From Sediminicola arcticus (GTDB taxonomy: Bacteria; Bacteroidota; Bacteroidia; Flavobacteriales; Flavobacteriaceae), in assembly GCF_040566695.1 (NCBI RefSeq), contig NZ_JBEXAE010000005.1:1-64000 (forward strand): a DNA stretch of 64,000 nt, given 5' to 3'. The first letter of the stretch is position 1. The number at the start of each line of letters is the position of its first letter. Position numbers and translations under genes: made by a program. The notes beneath the pieces were generated by a model. The model searched no databases. It saw nothing but the letters and a program-made list of their open reading frames with translations, and was not told the origin of the DNA. Positions 23,843 through 32,715 of this stretch are shown here, piece after piece.

Positions 23843-25306
23843 TTATTTCCTATCCCATAATTCCTTCCCGGTATACAGATACTTGGTGAATAGTTCCTCA
23901 TAGATTTCATTTGTATTGTCTCCGTTAAGGAAAATGACATAGCCGTTTTTCGACTTAGGAAAAAATACAGCTAGGGTACTAACCCCCGGATCTCTTCCAC
24001 TATGTAGGAATAAGGTTTCATTATTACTGAACTCGGTGAGGATTTCCCAACCCAGACCAAAATAATTATTCTCACGGATTTTGGTCTGTTGTTGCTGCAT
24101 TTCGGCGAACAGTTTATCTGATAGCCCTGCCCCATTAATTACAAAGGCTATAAATCGCCCGTAATCTTCTACTGTGGTAAGGAGGTTGGCTGCGGCGTTG
24201 GCTTCGTAATATTTGTAAGTAGTAATTGGCTTACCATCCTTATCAAAATTTTGTGCATATCTTGTTTCGTCCATGTTTTCATCCCACCAAAATCTAGTGT
24301 CTGTCATTCCGGCAGGCTCAAACAGCAGTTCTTTTGTTATTTCTTCAATGCTTTTACCAAGTTTGGATTCAATGGCCTTCCTGAGATATTCAAATCCTTC
24401 GCCGGAGTACTGGTATTGCGTTCCAGGTTCAAATTCAAAAGCTAGTTTGTTGTTTTCAGTAAGGTATCTCCAGTTTGGAAATCCGGTTTGGTGCGAAAGG
24501 ATAATTCTAGGTGTTAATTTTTTAGTTTGCTCATCTCCTTTAATGTCGGGATCTAGCCAATAGCTATACAAATGCTCATCCAATCCTAATAAGCCCATAT
24601 CAATAAGTTTTAGGGTAGTTATTGTTATAATGGGCTTGGTCAGAGAAGCGACCTTAAAAATGGTGTTATAAGGGGCTTTTGTGTTGGTGTCTAATGTCCC
24701 ATAAACCTCAATTCTTGTGAGTTCTCCGTGTTCTATAATGCCCAGTCCCAACGCGGGTACTTTGTTGGTTTTTAACAACTGTTCAAGTTCCCTGACGTCC
24801 TCCTTATTAGATTGTGGTTTGTGGTGATCATAACTAAGAGCTTCGCTTAGTTTCCATATATCATTTTCCAATAGCCAAACGTGGGTGAACCTGGCAGTGC
24901 TTGTTGGGAAACCTAAATCCCCATTTTCTTTAATATAGAAATTATGGGTGCCTTTTTGTAAAGCCCCATATAGTTTGCCGCCATCATAAAGAGGAAATAG
25001 TTCCAAACTTGCTTCATCTAGCTTTCTGATTGGTTTTTTATCGGGATTAGAGCATATATTTTTCTTTGTATTTTCGAAGAATTCTTTTCGATCTTGAAAC
25101 CCACCTTGGTCGTGGTAAAATTTTAAATCATTGGTTATGTGATTTTCAAGATAGTTTATATCACATTGGTTAAAACCTCTTTCAAAGAAGATGCTATCTT
25201 GTTTTTTTAAATCTTTAAATAATGGGCTATTCTTATCAACTTGTGCTTTTAGGCCAAAGGAGTTTATTAAAAGAAGTAGTGCGAAGAAGAGGGTCAGCTT
25301 TGTCAT
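23843..25306 (-). CDS. Secreted serine hydrolase (beta-lactamase-like) with N-terminal SnoaL/DUF4440 domain
   Basis: 487 residues with a signal peptide (LFFALLLLINSFGLKAQ). Residues about 30-160 form a DUF4440-type ligand-binding domain (DLKFYHDQGGFQDRKEFFEN; THVWLLENDIWKLSEALSYDH). Residues about 180-480 are a penicillin-binding-protein-like hydrolase: catalytic Ser221-x2-Lys224 (VASLTK), the tyrosine motif at YQYSG (Tyr299), and LHSGRDPGV as the third motif. The DUF4440-plus-hydrolase pairing is frequent in Bacteroidota. The class covers esterases, D-aminopeptidases and beta-lactamases; no substrate can be named. A perfect palindrome overlaps its start codon, and an XRE gene lies directly upstream. 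Confidence 0.83.
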   Translation of the reverse strand: MTKLTLFFALLLLINSFGLKAQVDKNSPLFKDLKKQDSIFFERGFNQCDINYLENHITNDLKFYHDQGGFQDRKEFFENTKKNICSNPDKKPIRKLDEASLELFPLYDGGKLYGALQKGTHNFYIKENGDLGFPTSTARFTHVWLLENDIWKLSEALSYDHHKPQSNKEDVRELEQLLKTNKVPALGLGIIEHGELTRIEVYGTLDTNTKAPYNTIFKVASLTKPIITITTLKLIDMGLLGLDEHLYSYWLDPDIKGDEQTKKLTPRIILSHQTGFPNWRYLTENNKLAFEFEPGTQYQYSGEGFEYLRKAIESKLGKSIEEITKELLFEPAGMTDTRFWWDENMDETRYAQNFDKDGKPITTYKYYEANAAANLLTTVEDYGRFIAFVINGAGLSDKLFAEMQQQQTKIRENNYFGLGWEILTEFSNNETLFLHSGRDPGVSTLAVFFPKSKNGYVIFLNGDNTNEIYEELFTKYLYTGKELWDRK

Positions 25307-25327
25307 TTACATTAATTTTAATGTAAA
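25306..25327. promoter_or_regulatory. Perfect 22-bp palindrome at the serine hydrolase start
   Basis: TTTACATTAA (25306-25315) and TTAATGTAAA (25318-25327) are perfect reverse complements around TT. The palindrome begins at the first base of the start codon of the minus-strand serine hydrolase. It could be an operator for the neighbouring XRE protein, or an RNA hairpin sequestering the start. Confidence 0.55.
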
Positions 25328-25394
25328 AATCAGAAATAAGCACCGCTTGTTATTACATTAGGCCCGCCAAAAAACCGCCAATAGCGCGCCATGC

Positions 25395-25934
25395 TTAAAT
25401 AAAACTGAAGTTTAGCCTTATGTACAAGTCCTTGTTTTTATCAATACCCGCTGTATTAATGATAATAACACATACATTGGCTAATACCAATAGTGCCATA
25501 ATAATCATGGTAAACTCGTTTCCTAATGAAAACCAATTTTTTATAAGCGCAGAGACCATAAAGATGATAAAGGATGCTATGGTGATACTAATTTGAACAG
25601 AGACTATCTGTTTCGCTATTGGGTTAAATTGCTTTTTGATAATCATTATCAATAGAGGAAGTAAAATATTTACAGGCGGAAAAACACTGCCTAACAACGA
25701 AGAAAGATTAATGAACTTTAATAGGGTGTAGTTCATCACTCCTATTTTTTCCTTGGTATTCAACAATTCTGTTTCTGCTATTCCCAACGTAGTGGCCAAT
25801 ACTTTTAGGGTATGACCTTTTGGCGCTGTCCCAGCCTCAATACGTTGTATTGTTCTTATAGAAATTCCTGATTTTTCGAATAATTCTTTCTGAGTAAGAT
25901 TTAAGCGTTCTCTGAACTCTTGTAATTTGGACAT
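25395..25934 (-). CDS. XRE-family HTH protein with membrane domain
   Basis: 179 residues. Residues 1-60 are an HTH_3 domain (FRERLNLTQKELFEKSGISIRTIQRIEAG). The rest has four hydrophobic segments (about 75-95, 100-120, 125-145, 148-165), so the regulator is membrane-anchored. Such one-component membrane regulators occur in flavobacteria beside secreted-enzyme genes. It is 88 bases upstream of the serine hydrolase gene on the same strand. The signal sensed is unknown. Confidence 0.78.
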   Translation of the reverse strand: MSKLQEFRERLNLTQKELFEKSGISIRTIQRIEAGTAPKGHTLKVLATTLGIAETELLNTKEKIGVMNYTLLKFINLSSLLGSVFPPVNILLPLLIMIIKKQFNPIAKQIVSVQISITIASFIIFMVSALIKNWFSLGNEFTMIIMALLVLANVCVIIINTAGIDKNKDLYIRLNFSFI

Positions 25935-26081
25935 TGTTTTAGCGTCATTAAATATTTGAAAAGTGGTAAGTCATGTTAAAAATAGCAATTATTTTTTAGT
26001 TTCTTCTTTATCGCATTTTAATGCAACATCAAGGGAAAGCTGCTCCTTTATCTAGGGAATACTGAGCATACAAATGGTAGA

Positions 26082-27197
26082 TTAGATTTTTTTCTGGACC
26101 ATTCTTTTAGGGCGCAATGCAGGATTAATGACAATCTCAAAATCTATAACCCCCAACACTAATTCTTCTTCAGTTATTACCTGAACCTTCCAAAGCCCTG
26201 GTTTAACACTGTTTTTGAAGGTGTAGCCGCGGTAACCACCATCCCTACCTCCAGTAATATCATAACCAATATCTTCTACTATTTCCCATTCTTTGATAGT
26301 CTCGTTATACCATTCCCACCTATGTAAAATTGACTTTTCTAGATCTGTTGGGGCAAATATGGATGAGAAAACAAAGACACTCTCCTTTGGATCGTGTATA
26401 AATTTGAGCCTGTGATTTCTCCAGAACACGTACCACTCATCTGTTTCGTAGCTAACCAGATACTTATTGTTTTCCATTTTTATATTGTGAGCTACAATTC
26501 CAATATCCATGGCAAGGGGCACAGGGGGAATAAGCTTAAAATAGTAAAATGTATTAATTAGCGTGTAGATTGCGAGTATAATGCCTATTAGCTTTATTAA
26601 GCTTATTTCTGAGCGGGTGCTGGGACTCAAGCTGTATATAAAAATAATTAATACTAAGGTGCAGCATAAACTAACCAAACCAGATATTATAAAGATCCTG
26701 GTATTCATCTCACTTATGAAAACAGGGATAATGAAGCTGAAAAAGGTAAAGCTTATAAAAAAGTACACGCTAAACTGTAAATATTTGTTGGATATCCTTT
26801 TCTTAAGTAACTCATTGGCAAAAAATAATACGAGCAAAATGATAAAGAAGGATAGGGTTTTGGAAAGGGAAACACTTCTGGAGAAATAAATTACATAAGC
26901 ACTAGAAAGTCCACCAAAGAAAAACTGTATGACCAAGGGAAGATATTCTTCATATCGTCCCAAAAGGGTATTTTTCCATCTGCCGTCATCCACTAAATTA
27001 TAGAGATACAAAGTTATGGTCAGAGCGGTCATGTAGCAGCAAAGGACAATGAGGTCGTAAAGTCTATCAATACGGCCAAGTGTGAGGGAATCAAAAATAA
27101 ACCCTGCGATGAAAAAAAGTATGGGAGCATATTTCTGGTGTCTCCTAATGAAACTTCGAAATGCACTATTTCTAAATCTAACCAATGCTCTTTTCAT
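26082..27197 (-). CDS. DUF2914 domain membrane protein
   Basis: 371 residues. After a basic start (MKRALVRFRNSAFRSFIRRHQKYAP), seven or so membrane segments span about 25-240. The C-terminal 110 residues form an exposed beta-domain recognisable as DUF2914 (WRNHRLKFIHDPKESVFVF; GLWKVQVITEEELVLGVIDF). The function is unknown; the C-terminal part resembles an extracytoplasmic sensor-like fold. The gene appears complete and monocistronic, with 147 bases to the XRE gene downstream. Confidence 0.75.
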   Translation of the reverse strand: MKRALVRFRNSAFRSFIRRHQKYAPILFFIAGFIFDSLTLGRIDRLYDLIVLCCYMTALTITLYLYNLVDDGRWKNTLLGRYEEYLPLVIQFFFGGLSSAYVIYFSRSVSLSKTLSFFIILLVLFFANELLKKRISNKYLQFSVYFFISFTFFSFIIPVFISEMNTRIFIISGLVSLCCTLVLIIFIYSLSPSTRSEISLIKLIGIILAIYTLINTFYYFKLIPPVPLAMDIGIVAHNIKMENNKYLVSYETDEWYVFWRNHRLKFIHDPKESVFVFSSIFAPTDLEKSILHRWEWYNETIKEWEIVEDIGYDITGGRDGGYRGYTFKNSVKPGLWKVQVITEEELVLGVIDFEIVINPALRPKRMVQKKI

Positions 27198-27310
27198 ATC
27201 TTATTTACCAATTATGCCTGGAACTATATTGCCATTAAGCTACGGATTTTACAACCGGAAAATTATGGTAAACTCTAGATAATTCTATCTCTAAACGTTT
27301 TTTTATGCTT

Positions 27311-27357
27311 ATAAGAAAAGCACCCGCATGTAATTAAGAGTGTTCGGATAGGTGCTT
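27311..27357 (-). terminator. Minus-strand terminator after the decayed gene
   Basis: On the minus strand AAGCACC pairs with GGTGCTT (plus-strand coordinates 27351-27357 and 27318-27324), followed by TTCTTAT. It lies about 45 bases past the stop of the remnant at 27401-27586, supporting that the remnant was once a real gene. Confidence 0.5.
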
Positions 27358-27400
27358 CCTTGTAGGAAGGTACACTATATTAAAGAAACGCTAGTATTAA

Positions 27401-27586
27401 TTAAGCACTTAGGTTTTCTCTTTCTTTTTTATTTGCATTCTTAAGTAAGGTACACTTATACTCAATTAGAATTTTAAGTGCTATTTTTTTGCCAAAGCCA
27501 GCGTCTAATTTGGAAGGAAGTCTTCGTGCACCTGTACCCAATAGTAGTAAGATGGTTTCCCAAGAAGCATCAGTTTCATGCCGCTA
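27401..27586 (-). pseudogene. C-terminal remnant of an unidentified gene
   Basis: The minus-strand frame between a stop at 27584-27586 and the stop at 27401-27403 encodes 61 residues. These include SWETILLLLGTGARRLPS, then a lysine-rich end (ALKILIEYKCTLLKNANKKE). Above the 27584 stop the same frame continues without ATG. It reads like a protein C-terminus and is followed by a proper minus-strand terminator, but no start codon precedes it. Family not recognised. Best seen as the tail of a decayed gene. Confidence 0.4.
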
Positions 27587-27784
27587 TTTATGTGCAGCAT
27601 TTACTGGAATGGAAGTAGTGTTTTCTTTTGTAGAGGGGCCTTTTTTTTTGTACATGTTTCTTTCCGAACTACCTTTAATTCCAAGGATGAACATAGGAAA
27701 CGGTGCTAATTTCATTCCAGTGATTATAACGATCCACTATTCATATAAGGGAAAGTTAAGGCAGGAAATTTGAAGGTAATTGAA

Positions 27785-27803
27785 CATGCCCATTGTTGGC
27801 ATG
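27785..27803 (-). terminator. Small inverted repeat after the DUF779 gene
   Basis: CATGCC and GGCATG pair around CATTGTT just past the DUF779 stop. The stem is short and the U-run weak, so this is only a possible terminator. Confidence 0.3.
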
Positions 27804-27806
27804 ATA

Positions 27807-28160
27807 TTATAAATTGAGGGCTGTGTTTTCCTCCTCTGTCAAAAGTCTTGAATGAATGATAAATCGCAGTCCAAGAGGAATTTCAAGGGAGAAACTAGAT
27901 CCTCTGCCTTTCGTGATATCTACGGTTAAATGCGTGTGTTTCCAATATTCAAATTGGTCTTGGTTCATATAAAAATTCACGTCTTCAATGGTACCCAATA
28001 GGGTATCGCTTTCATCAAGGTACATATCTCCTTCTTCAAAAATCATGGGGGACGATCCATCGCAACAACCTCCGCTTTGATGAAAAATAAGTGGTCCATA
28101 TTGTTCCTTTAATTGGTTGACAATCTCTGCCGCTGCTTTTGTAATAGCTATTCTTTGCAT
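27807..28160 (-). CDS. DUF779 family protein
   Basis: 117 residues. Clear DUF779: GPLIFHQSGGCCDGSSPM with its paired cysteines near 33-34, DVNFYMNQDQFEYWKHTHLTVDI and GRGSSFSLEIPLGLRF. The family is nearly always encoded beside NAD+-aldehyde dehydrogenases; its biochemical role is unknown, though the conserved Cys/His suggest a metal or redox site. Here it follows the aldehyde dehydrogenase on the same strand, across a perfect 12-bp hairpin. Confidence 0.9.
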   Translation of the reverse strand: MQRIAITKAAAEIVNQLKEQYGPLIFHQSGGCCDGSSPMIFEEGDMYLDESDTLLGTIEDVNFYMNQDQFEYWKHTHLTVDITKGRGSSFSLEIPLGLRFIIHSRLLTEEENTALNL

Positions 28161-28175
28161 TTTTAATTTTTATAA

Positions 28176-28205
28176 GAAAGGCTGAATGTTGTTATTCAGC
28201 CTTTC
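28176..28205. terminator. Perfect 12-bp hairpin between ALDH and DUF779 genes
   Basis: GAAAGGCTGAAT (28176-28187) and ATTCAGCCTTTC (28194-28205) pair perfectly around GTTGTT. On the minus strand it stands between the ALDH stop and the DUF779 start, with U-rich sequence after it, so it probably cuts or reduces read-through into DUF779 while protecting the upstream message. Confidence 0.7.
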
Positions 28206-28222
28206 TTTAATTTAATTAACCA

Positions 28223-29722
28223 TTAAAAGAATCCTAATTTATTCTTATCGTAAGAAATAAGCATGTTCTTAGTTTGGCGATAGTAATTGAGCATCATGAC
28301 ATGGTTCTCTCTTCCAAATCCAGATTTTTTATAACCACCAAACGGTGCGTGTGCAGGATATGCATGATAGCAGTTTACCCAAACACGACCTGCTTTAATG
28401 GCTCTAGGTATTTGATACAGTTGATGGGCATCTCTTGTCCAAACACCTGCACCCAGCCCATAAAGGGTGTCGTTTGCAATTGCTATGGCTTCAGCCTCAT
28501 CTTTAAATTTTGTAACACACACAACCGGTCCAAAGATCTCTTCTTGAAATACGCGCATTTTGTTGTGCCCTTCCAATATGGTAGGCTTAATATAAAAGCC
28601 CTCGGCCAAGTTACCACTAAGTTTATTGGCTTCCCCACCAGCAAGAACTTTGGCGCCTTCTTCTTTTCCGATCTTTAGATACGCTTGTATTTTTTCATAT
28701 TGGTCATTGGAAGCCTGGGCGCCCAACATGGTATTCACATCGTAAGGATTGCCTTGTATGATAGCATTTGTTCTGGCTATAACGCGTTCCATAAAAGCAT
28801 CATAAATACCTTCCTGAACCAATAATCTGGAAGGGCAGGTACAGACTTCCCCTTGATTAAACGCAAATAATACAGCCCCTTCAATGGCTTTATCCAAAAA
28901 TGCATCGTCCTCATCCATCACGCTATTGAAGAAGACGTTGGGAGATTTACCACCTAGTTCCATGGTAACTGGATTTAGGTTTTTGGAGGCGTATTGCATA
29001 ATAAGTTGTCCTGTGGTGGTTTCTCCCGTAAATGCTACTTTATCAACACGCGAACTGGAGGCTAGAGGTTTGCCTGCTTCCGGACCAAAGCCATGTATGA
29101 TATTGACGACACCAGGAGGAAAGACATCGGCAATTTTTTCCATTAGCAGTGTGGCTGAGGAAGGTGTTTGTTCGGCAGGTTTTAAAATAACACAATTTCC
29201 GGTGACCAATGCAGGAGGTAATTTCCACGAAAGCATTAAAAGCGGAAAATTCCAGGGTATTATTTGGGCAATTACTCCAAGAGGCTCTTTAATGTTCATG
29301 GATAAGGTATTGGCGTCCAACTCGGATGCCGATCCTTCTTCAGAACGAATACAAGCAGCAAAATAACGCCAATGATCTATTGCCAAGGGAATATCGGCAT
29401 TTAGCGTTTCGCGAATGGGCTTACCATTGTCACAGGTTTCCACGAGTGCAAATTCTTCCAAATGCTCTTCTATAATATCTGCTACCTTATACAAAAGAGT
29501 GGAGCGTTCTGTTGCAGAGGTATTTCCCCAAGCTTCTTTTGCGGCATTGGCTGCATCCAGTGCTAGTTCTACATCCTCTTTTTGGGAACGGGGATATTTA
29601 GCAATTAAACTATTGTCTATTGGGGAGGTATTTTCAAAATATTCCCCCCCAATAGGAGGAACAAACTTACCGTTAATGAAATTGGAATATTTTTCTTTAA
29701 ATTTAGGTTTAGAATATATCAT
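28223..29722 (-). CDS. NAD+-dependent aldehyde dehydrogenase (acetaldehyde-type)
   Basis: 499 residues, the standard ALDH length. The cofactor region has IIPWNFPLLMLSWKLPPAL and FTGETTTGQ; the general base lies in VTMELGGKSPNVFF and the nucleophile in AFNQGEVCTCPSRLLV. EIFGPVV and the C-terminal KKSGFGREN are also present. ALDHs next to DUF779 and an AraC regulator are generally used for acetaldehyde or other short aldehydes from alcohol catabolism. The divergent AraC gene starts 169 bases upstream. The paired Cys (CTC) near the active site is typical of this subgroup. Confidence 0.9.
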   Translation of the reverse strand: MIYSKPKFKEKYSNFINGKFVPPIGGEYFENTSPIDNSLIAKYPRSQKEDVELALDAANAAKEAWGNTSATERSTLLYKVADIIEEHLEEFALVETCDNGKPIRETLNADIPLAIDHWRYFAACIRSEEGSASELDANTLSMNIKEPLGVIAQIIPWNFPLLMLSWKLPPALVTGNCVILKPAEQTPSSATLLMEKIADVFPPGVVNIIHGFGPEAGKPLASSSRVDKVAFTGETTTGQLIMQYASKNLNPVTMELGGKSPNVFFNSVMDEDDAFLDKAIEGAVLFAFNQGEVCTCPSRLLVQEGIYDAFMERVIARTNAIIQGNPYDVNTMLGAQASNDQYEKIQAYLKIGKEEGAKVLAGGEANKLSGNLAEGFYIKPTILEGHNKMRVFQEEIFGPVVCVTKFKDEAEAIAIANDTLYGLGAGVWTRDAHQLYQIPRAIKAGRVWVNCYHAYPAHAPFGGYKKSGFGRENHVMMLNYYRQTKNMLISYDKNKLGFF

Positions 29723-29833
29723 AGGTATGTCATTAATTAAGAATAATGTGTTTTTTAAATTAAATAAATGTAAATTATTTAATTTTATTAAAGTTAAAAT
29801 ATCATATTCTAATTAAATTGAACGTATTTATTA

Positions 29834-29841
29834 TACTTTTG
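29834..29841 (+). promoter_or_regulatory. Candidate -7 element for the AraC gene
   Basis: TACTTTTG matches the Bacteroidota -7 consensus TAnnTTTG exactly, about 50 bases before the AraC start codon. The nearest upstream TTG (29818-29820) is only 13 bases away, shorter than the usual spacing, so the -33 half is unsure. Confidence 0.4.
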
Positions 29842-29891
29842 AACATATCTATTATAGCTAGTTTTCAACAAAATAATTCGAAATATTTAAT

Positions 29892-30812
29892 ATGAGCCAG
29901 TTATTAAGCCATCATAAGAATACCCGAAAGCTCACCACATTAGTTGAGAATAAAACCACCTATAATGCAGCGTATGCAGAGCTCAATGTTTATGAAACTC
30001 ATGCCTATGCCGAGCAGGTTTCTTTAAAATTTGATTTTCCTATCATAGCCAGCATGCTTACCGGAAAAAAAATTATGCATATTGATGGCTTGGATTCTTT
30101 TGATTTTTATCCTGGAGAATCTGTGGTGATGCCTGCGAATCAAGAAATGGTGATTGATTTTCCCGTTGCGACCGAGAAATCACCAACGCAATGTCTGGCA
30201 TTGGGAATTGATGCCTTTAAAATTGAGGAAGTGGTGGAAAAATTCAACTACGATGTAGCCATAGAAAATGAAAATAATAACTGGAATATAGATGATTCTT
30301 CTTCTCATTTGATCAATAACTCCGATGTCAACTTATTAATAGAGCGATTAACAAAAACCTTCATAAATAATAATAAATCCAAGGATATTTTATTGGATCT
30401 AATGATTCAGGAACTCATTGTAAGACTGCTACAAACAAAAGCCAAGTCGCTTATATTAAATAATGCCAACCATGTATTTAATGATACCAGGATGGGCATG
30501 GTCATTAAATTTATAAAGGAAAACTTAACCAATAAGGACATTACGGTAGATGTGTTGGCTGAAAAAGCCAATATGAGTGCTTCCCACTTTCATAAAAAGT
30601 TTAAAAATACGTTGGGCATATCACCCATTGACTATATTAATTCTGAAAAAATTAAGTTTTCTAAAAAACTGATCAAGGAAGGAAGGGATTTTAGATTGTC
30701 TGAAATAGCGTTCAAATCTGGATTTAACAACACCAGTTATTTCAACAGACAATTTAAAAAGCATGAACTGATCACCCCTACAAAGTTTATCCAATCTATT
30801 TCATCGATCTAA
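29892..30812 (+). CDS. AraC-family transcriptional regulator of the aldehyde dehydrogenase locus
   Basis: 306 residues. The C-terminal 100 residues have the double HTH of AraC proteins: DITVDVLAEKANMSASHFHKKFKNTLGISPIDYINSEKI, and then FRLSEIAFKSGFNNTSYFNRQFKKHELITPTKF. The N-terminal 190 residues form the AraC_N-type cupin domain (FYPGESVVMPANQEMVID; PTQCLALGIDAFKIEEVV), expected to sense a small ligand. It is divergent from the aldehyde dehydrogenase, the arrangement of a local activator. The inducer is presumably an aldehyde or alcohol, by context only. Confidence 0.9.
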   Translation: MSQLLSHHKNTRKLTTLVENKTTYNAAYAELNVYETHAYAEQVSLKFDFPIIASMLTGKKIMHIDGLDSFDFYPGESVVMPANQEMVIDFPVATEKSPTQCLALGIDAFKIEEVVEKFNYDVAIENENNNWNIDDSSSHLINNSDVNLLIERLTKTFINNNKSKDILLDLMIQELIVRLLQTKAKSLILNNANHVFNDTRMGMVIKFIKENLTNKDITVDVLAEKANMSASHFHKKFKNTLGISPIDYINSEKIKFSKKLIKEGRDFRLSEIAFKSGFNNTSYFNRQFKKHELITPTKFIQSISSI

Positions 30813-31307
30813 TAAAAACCCATAGGGATCGATATATGGATATTGTGGCTTCAGCTTTTAGCTATGTTTACAGAAGTGGCCATTGCCTTTGGGAATTGGT
30901 AACTTAAATTTTATTTTTCTGCTTGTAGTATGTTGCTTTTGTAAAGAGAGAGACAAACAATTAATTGTTGGGATTTGACGGTAATTAATTGGAGTTTAGA
31001 TTCGGTTAGGATTACATGTAGGAAAACGATTATATTGCAGGATATATACTGAATAATGGGTTATAGGCCTTGTTGCTGGCCGTGGCGTTGCCAAGGCTAA
31101 AGACAGGACGCTTGGTCTTATCTATTAACAAAGCCACCTTTTATAAATTGCCTTTATTGATGATGGGTCCTTATTAAGCACAACAGTTTGTGTATGAAGT
31201 TTAGGGCATTGCTAAGCGCTTCCTTTTTGATTTAATCGTTTATTAACCAATGATTTATATCGTATCAATCGATAACCTCTGGATAATCAATTAAGTTTTT
31301 AACAACC
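30813..31307. other. 495-bp gap
   Basis: No gene. One GC-richer patch (31067-31097) has GCCTTG and CAAGGC as the outer arms of a 31-base inverted repeat. The minus strand across this patch encodes a short open frame that I regard as a by-product of repeat sequence rather than a gene. Nothing else can be supported. Confidence 0.45.
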
Positions 31308-32408
31308 CTAATAAAACATAAAGGCAAATAAAGCCAATATTCCTGCCGTTAATGGTAGCACGAACAGCAGGAACAAGAACGACACAAAACCCGTTTTAAT
31401 GAAGGTTAAAAACCATTTTTGTTCGTAAAATGTCCTTAATGCAATGAACAAATAGAATATCGTTGAAACGGCCAGGAACCAATCAAACCCATCTGGAATA
31501 TCCCAAATCATGTTCATGCCTATTATGATGCTGAACACTGCAAATAAAAACGAAAAGTAATAAAAGCTGAATACTAAGTGATGTGAATAGCGTCCTCTTT
31601 TTAAATAAAAAATTTTCAATATAAGGGCAAAAATCGGCAGCAAGAAGAACATGGCAATAGGAAGGGTATCATAAAACGTTTGCAAAACACTTCCACCTTG
31701 ACGGGTCTTATAGAATTTAAGTAGTTGAACAAATAGTTTCTTTTCTAAATATCCAGGGTCATCACTCATGCCCATTTGTTTGTATACCTGATCTTCGGGT
31801 GCATTTATCGCTATAAGCGAATCCATTACTTCTTCGTTAAAACCAAAGTTAAGTCCATTATCACCTTCAATAACTAAATTTTCACTATTAACAATAGAGT
31901 CTATTTGAGACTCGGTCATTCGAGTAAATTTACTTGTCCCCATTAAGGCTTTCTTAGTCGTTGCCTTAGCAATGGAATCATTTCGATTGGTGTCTAATAA
32001 TTTTACCAATTTCAAAGAGTCTTTTACTCTTTGGTTCGTAATAGTATCTGTTTCCTTAATTAGGGTTTTCGCAAGGTTTTTATTCCACTCTTGGGCTTCT
32101 TTTCTAACGCTAAAAGAAAATAAGAAGAAAAATACTACGGAAATAAAAAGATATAATTGAGCGGGATGCAGGTAAAGTAGACGCTTGCCCTCAATGAATC
32201 GCTTGCCCAAATATCCGGGCTTTAACATCAGGGGAATAAAACTCTTAAAAAAACGCGCATCGATCGAGAAGTAATTACTTATGGTATTATAAAACAATAA
32301 CCCAAGGGTCAGTTCGTCCTTGGTTGTTTGTCCACAATGAGGACAGAATTCGAATCCTACCTTGTGTTGTTTCTCACAATTCTGACAAGTTTCAACTGAT
32401 TGGTTCAT
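31308..32408 (-). CDS. DUF3667 membrane protein with zinc ribbon
   Basis: 366 residues from ATG 32406-32408 (an earlier in-frame start at 32438 would add ten residues). The N-terminus is a zinc ribbon, CQNCEKQHKVGFEFCPHCGQ, followed by the DUF3667 core (SIDARFFKSFIPLMLKPGYLGKRFI; YLHPAQLYLFISVVFFFLF). A long charged extramembrane loop (about 100-225) is followed by four more hydrophobic helices at the C-terminus. The family is uncharacterised but nearly universal in Flavobacteriia. Single gene. Confidence 0.88.
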   Translation of the reverse strand: MNQSVETCQNCEKQHKVGFEFCPHCGQTTKDELTLGLLFYNTISNYFSIDARFFKSFIPLMLKPGYLGKRFIEGKRLLYLHPAQLYLFISVVFFFLFSFSVRKEAQEWNKNLAKTLIKETDTITNQRVKDSLKLVKLLDTNRNDSIAKATTKKALMGTSKFTRMTESQIDSIVNSENLVIEGDNGLNFGFNEEVMDSLIAINAPEDQVYKQMGMSDDPGYLEKKLFVQLLKFYKTRQGGSVLQTFYDTLPIAMFFLLPIFALILKIFYLKRGRYSHHLVFSFYYFSFLFAVFSIIIGMNMIWDIPDGFDWFLAVSTIFYLFIALRTFYEQKWFLTFIKTGFVSFLFLLFVLPLTAGILALFAFMFY

Positions 32409-32638
32409 ATGCTGATGATTGGTTTCATGAAAATACAAAAAGAATTCATCCTAAATAACCTAATTAGTATGCACATACGTTTTTAAGGTGCTTATTGAAA
32501 CCCGAAAAAGAATCAAAATTCTAGTGACGACGAAAATAATTTTTGTCAATTGCTTATTTGAAGTAATTTGTAGTTTTGTTTTTCTTCATAAGGAGTACCG
32601 TACTTTCCTAAAGAATTTTATCACTGGTTATTGTTTGG

Positions 32639-32656
32639 TCCCGATAGCAATCGGGA
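32639..32656. repeat. 7-bp palindromic element TCCCGAT/ATCGGGA
   Basis: TCCCGAT (32639-32645) pairs perfectly with ATCGGGA (32650-32656) around AGCA. Short elements of this form (CCCGATnnnnATCGGG) are, from memory, scattered in flavobacterial intergenic regions. It lies 60 bases past the acyltransferase stop on the minus strand and may act as a weak terminator. Confidence 0.4.
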
Positions 32657-32715
32657 TTAATCTCAATGTGTTTGTTCAAGATTAGTTAGATGATATATTT
32701 TGGAATGTAATTCCA

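Larger units (their letters stand above)
27198..27806. other. 609-bp gap between DUF2914 and DUF779 genes
   Basis: No intact gene. It holds a minus-strand coding remnant (27401-27586) with a minus-strand terminator after it (27311-27357) and a small inverted repeat (27785-27803). A 94-codon plus-strand frame at 27489-27773 overlaps the remnant and has no recognisable features. Confidence 0.5.

Noticed and set aside
27489..27773. 94-codon plus-strand ORF
   Set aside because: It overlaps a protein-like minus-strand tail with its own terminator and shows no conserved motif or ribosome site.
31021..31110. Short open frame on the minus strand in a GC-richer patch
   Set aside because: It has no start codon in a sensible place and coincides with an inverted repeat; treated as intergenic.
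32488..32685. 65-codon plus-strand ORF
   Set aside because: Its end is just the translated CCCGAT/ATCGGG palindrome; the rest is not protein-like.
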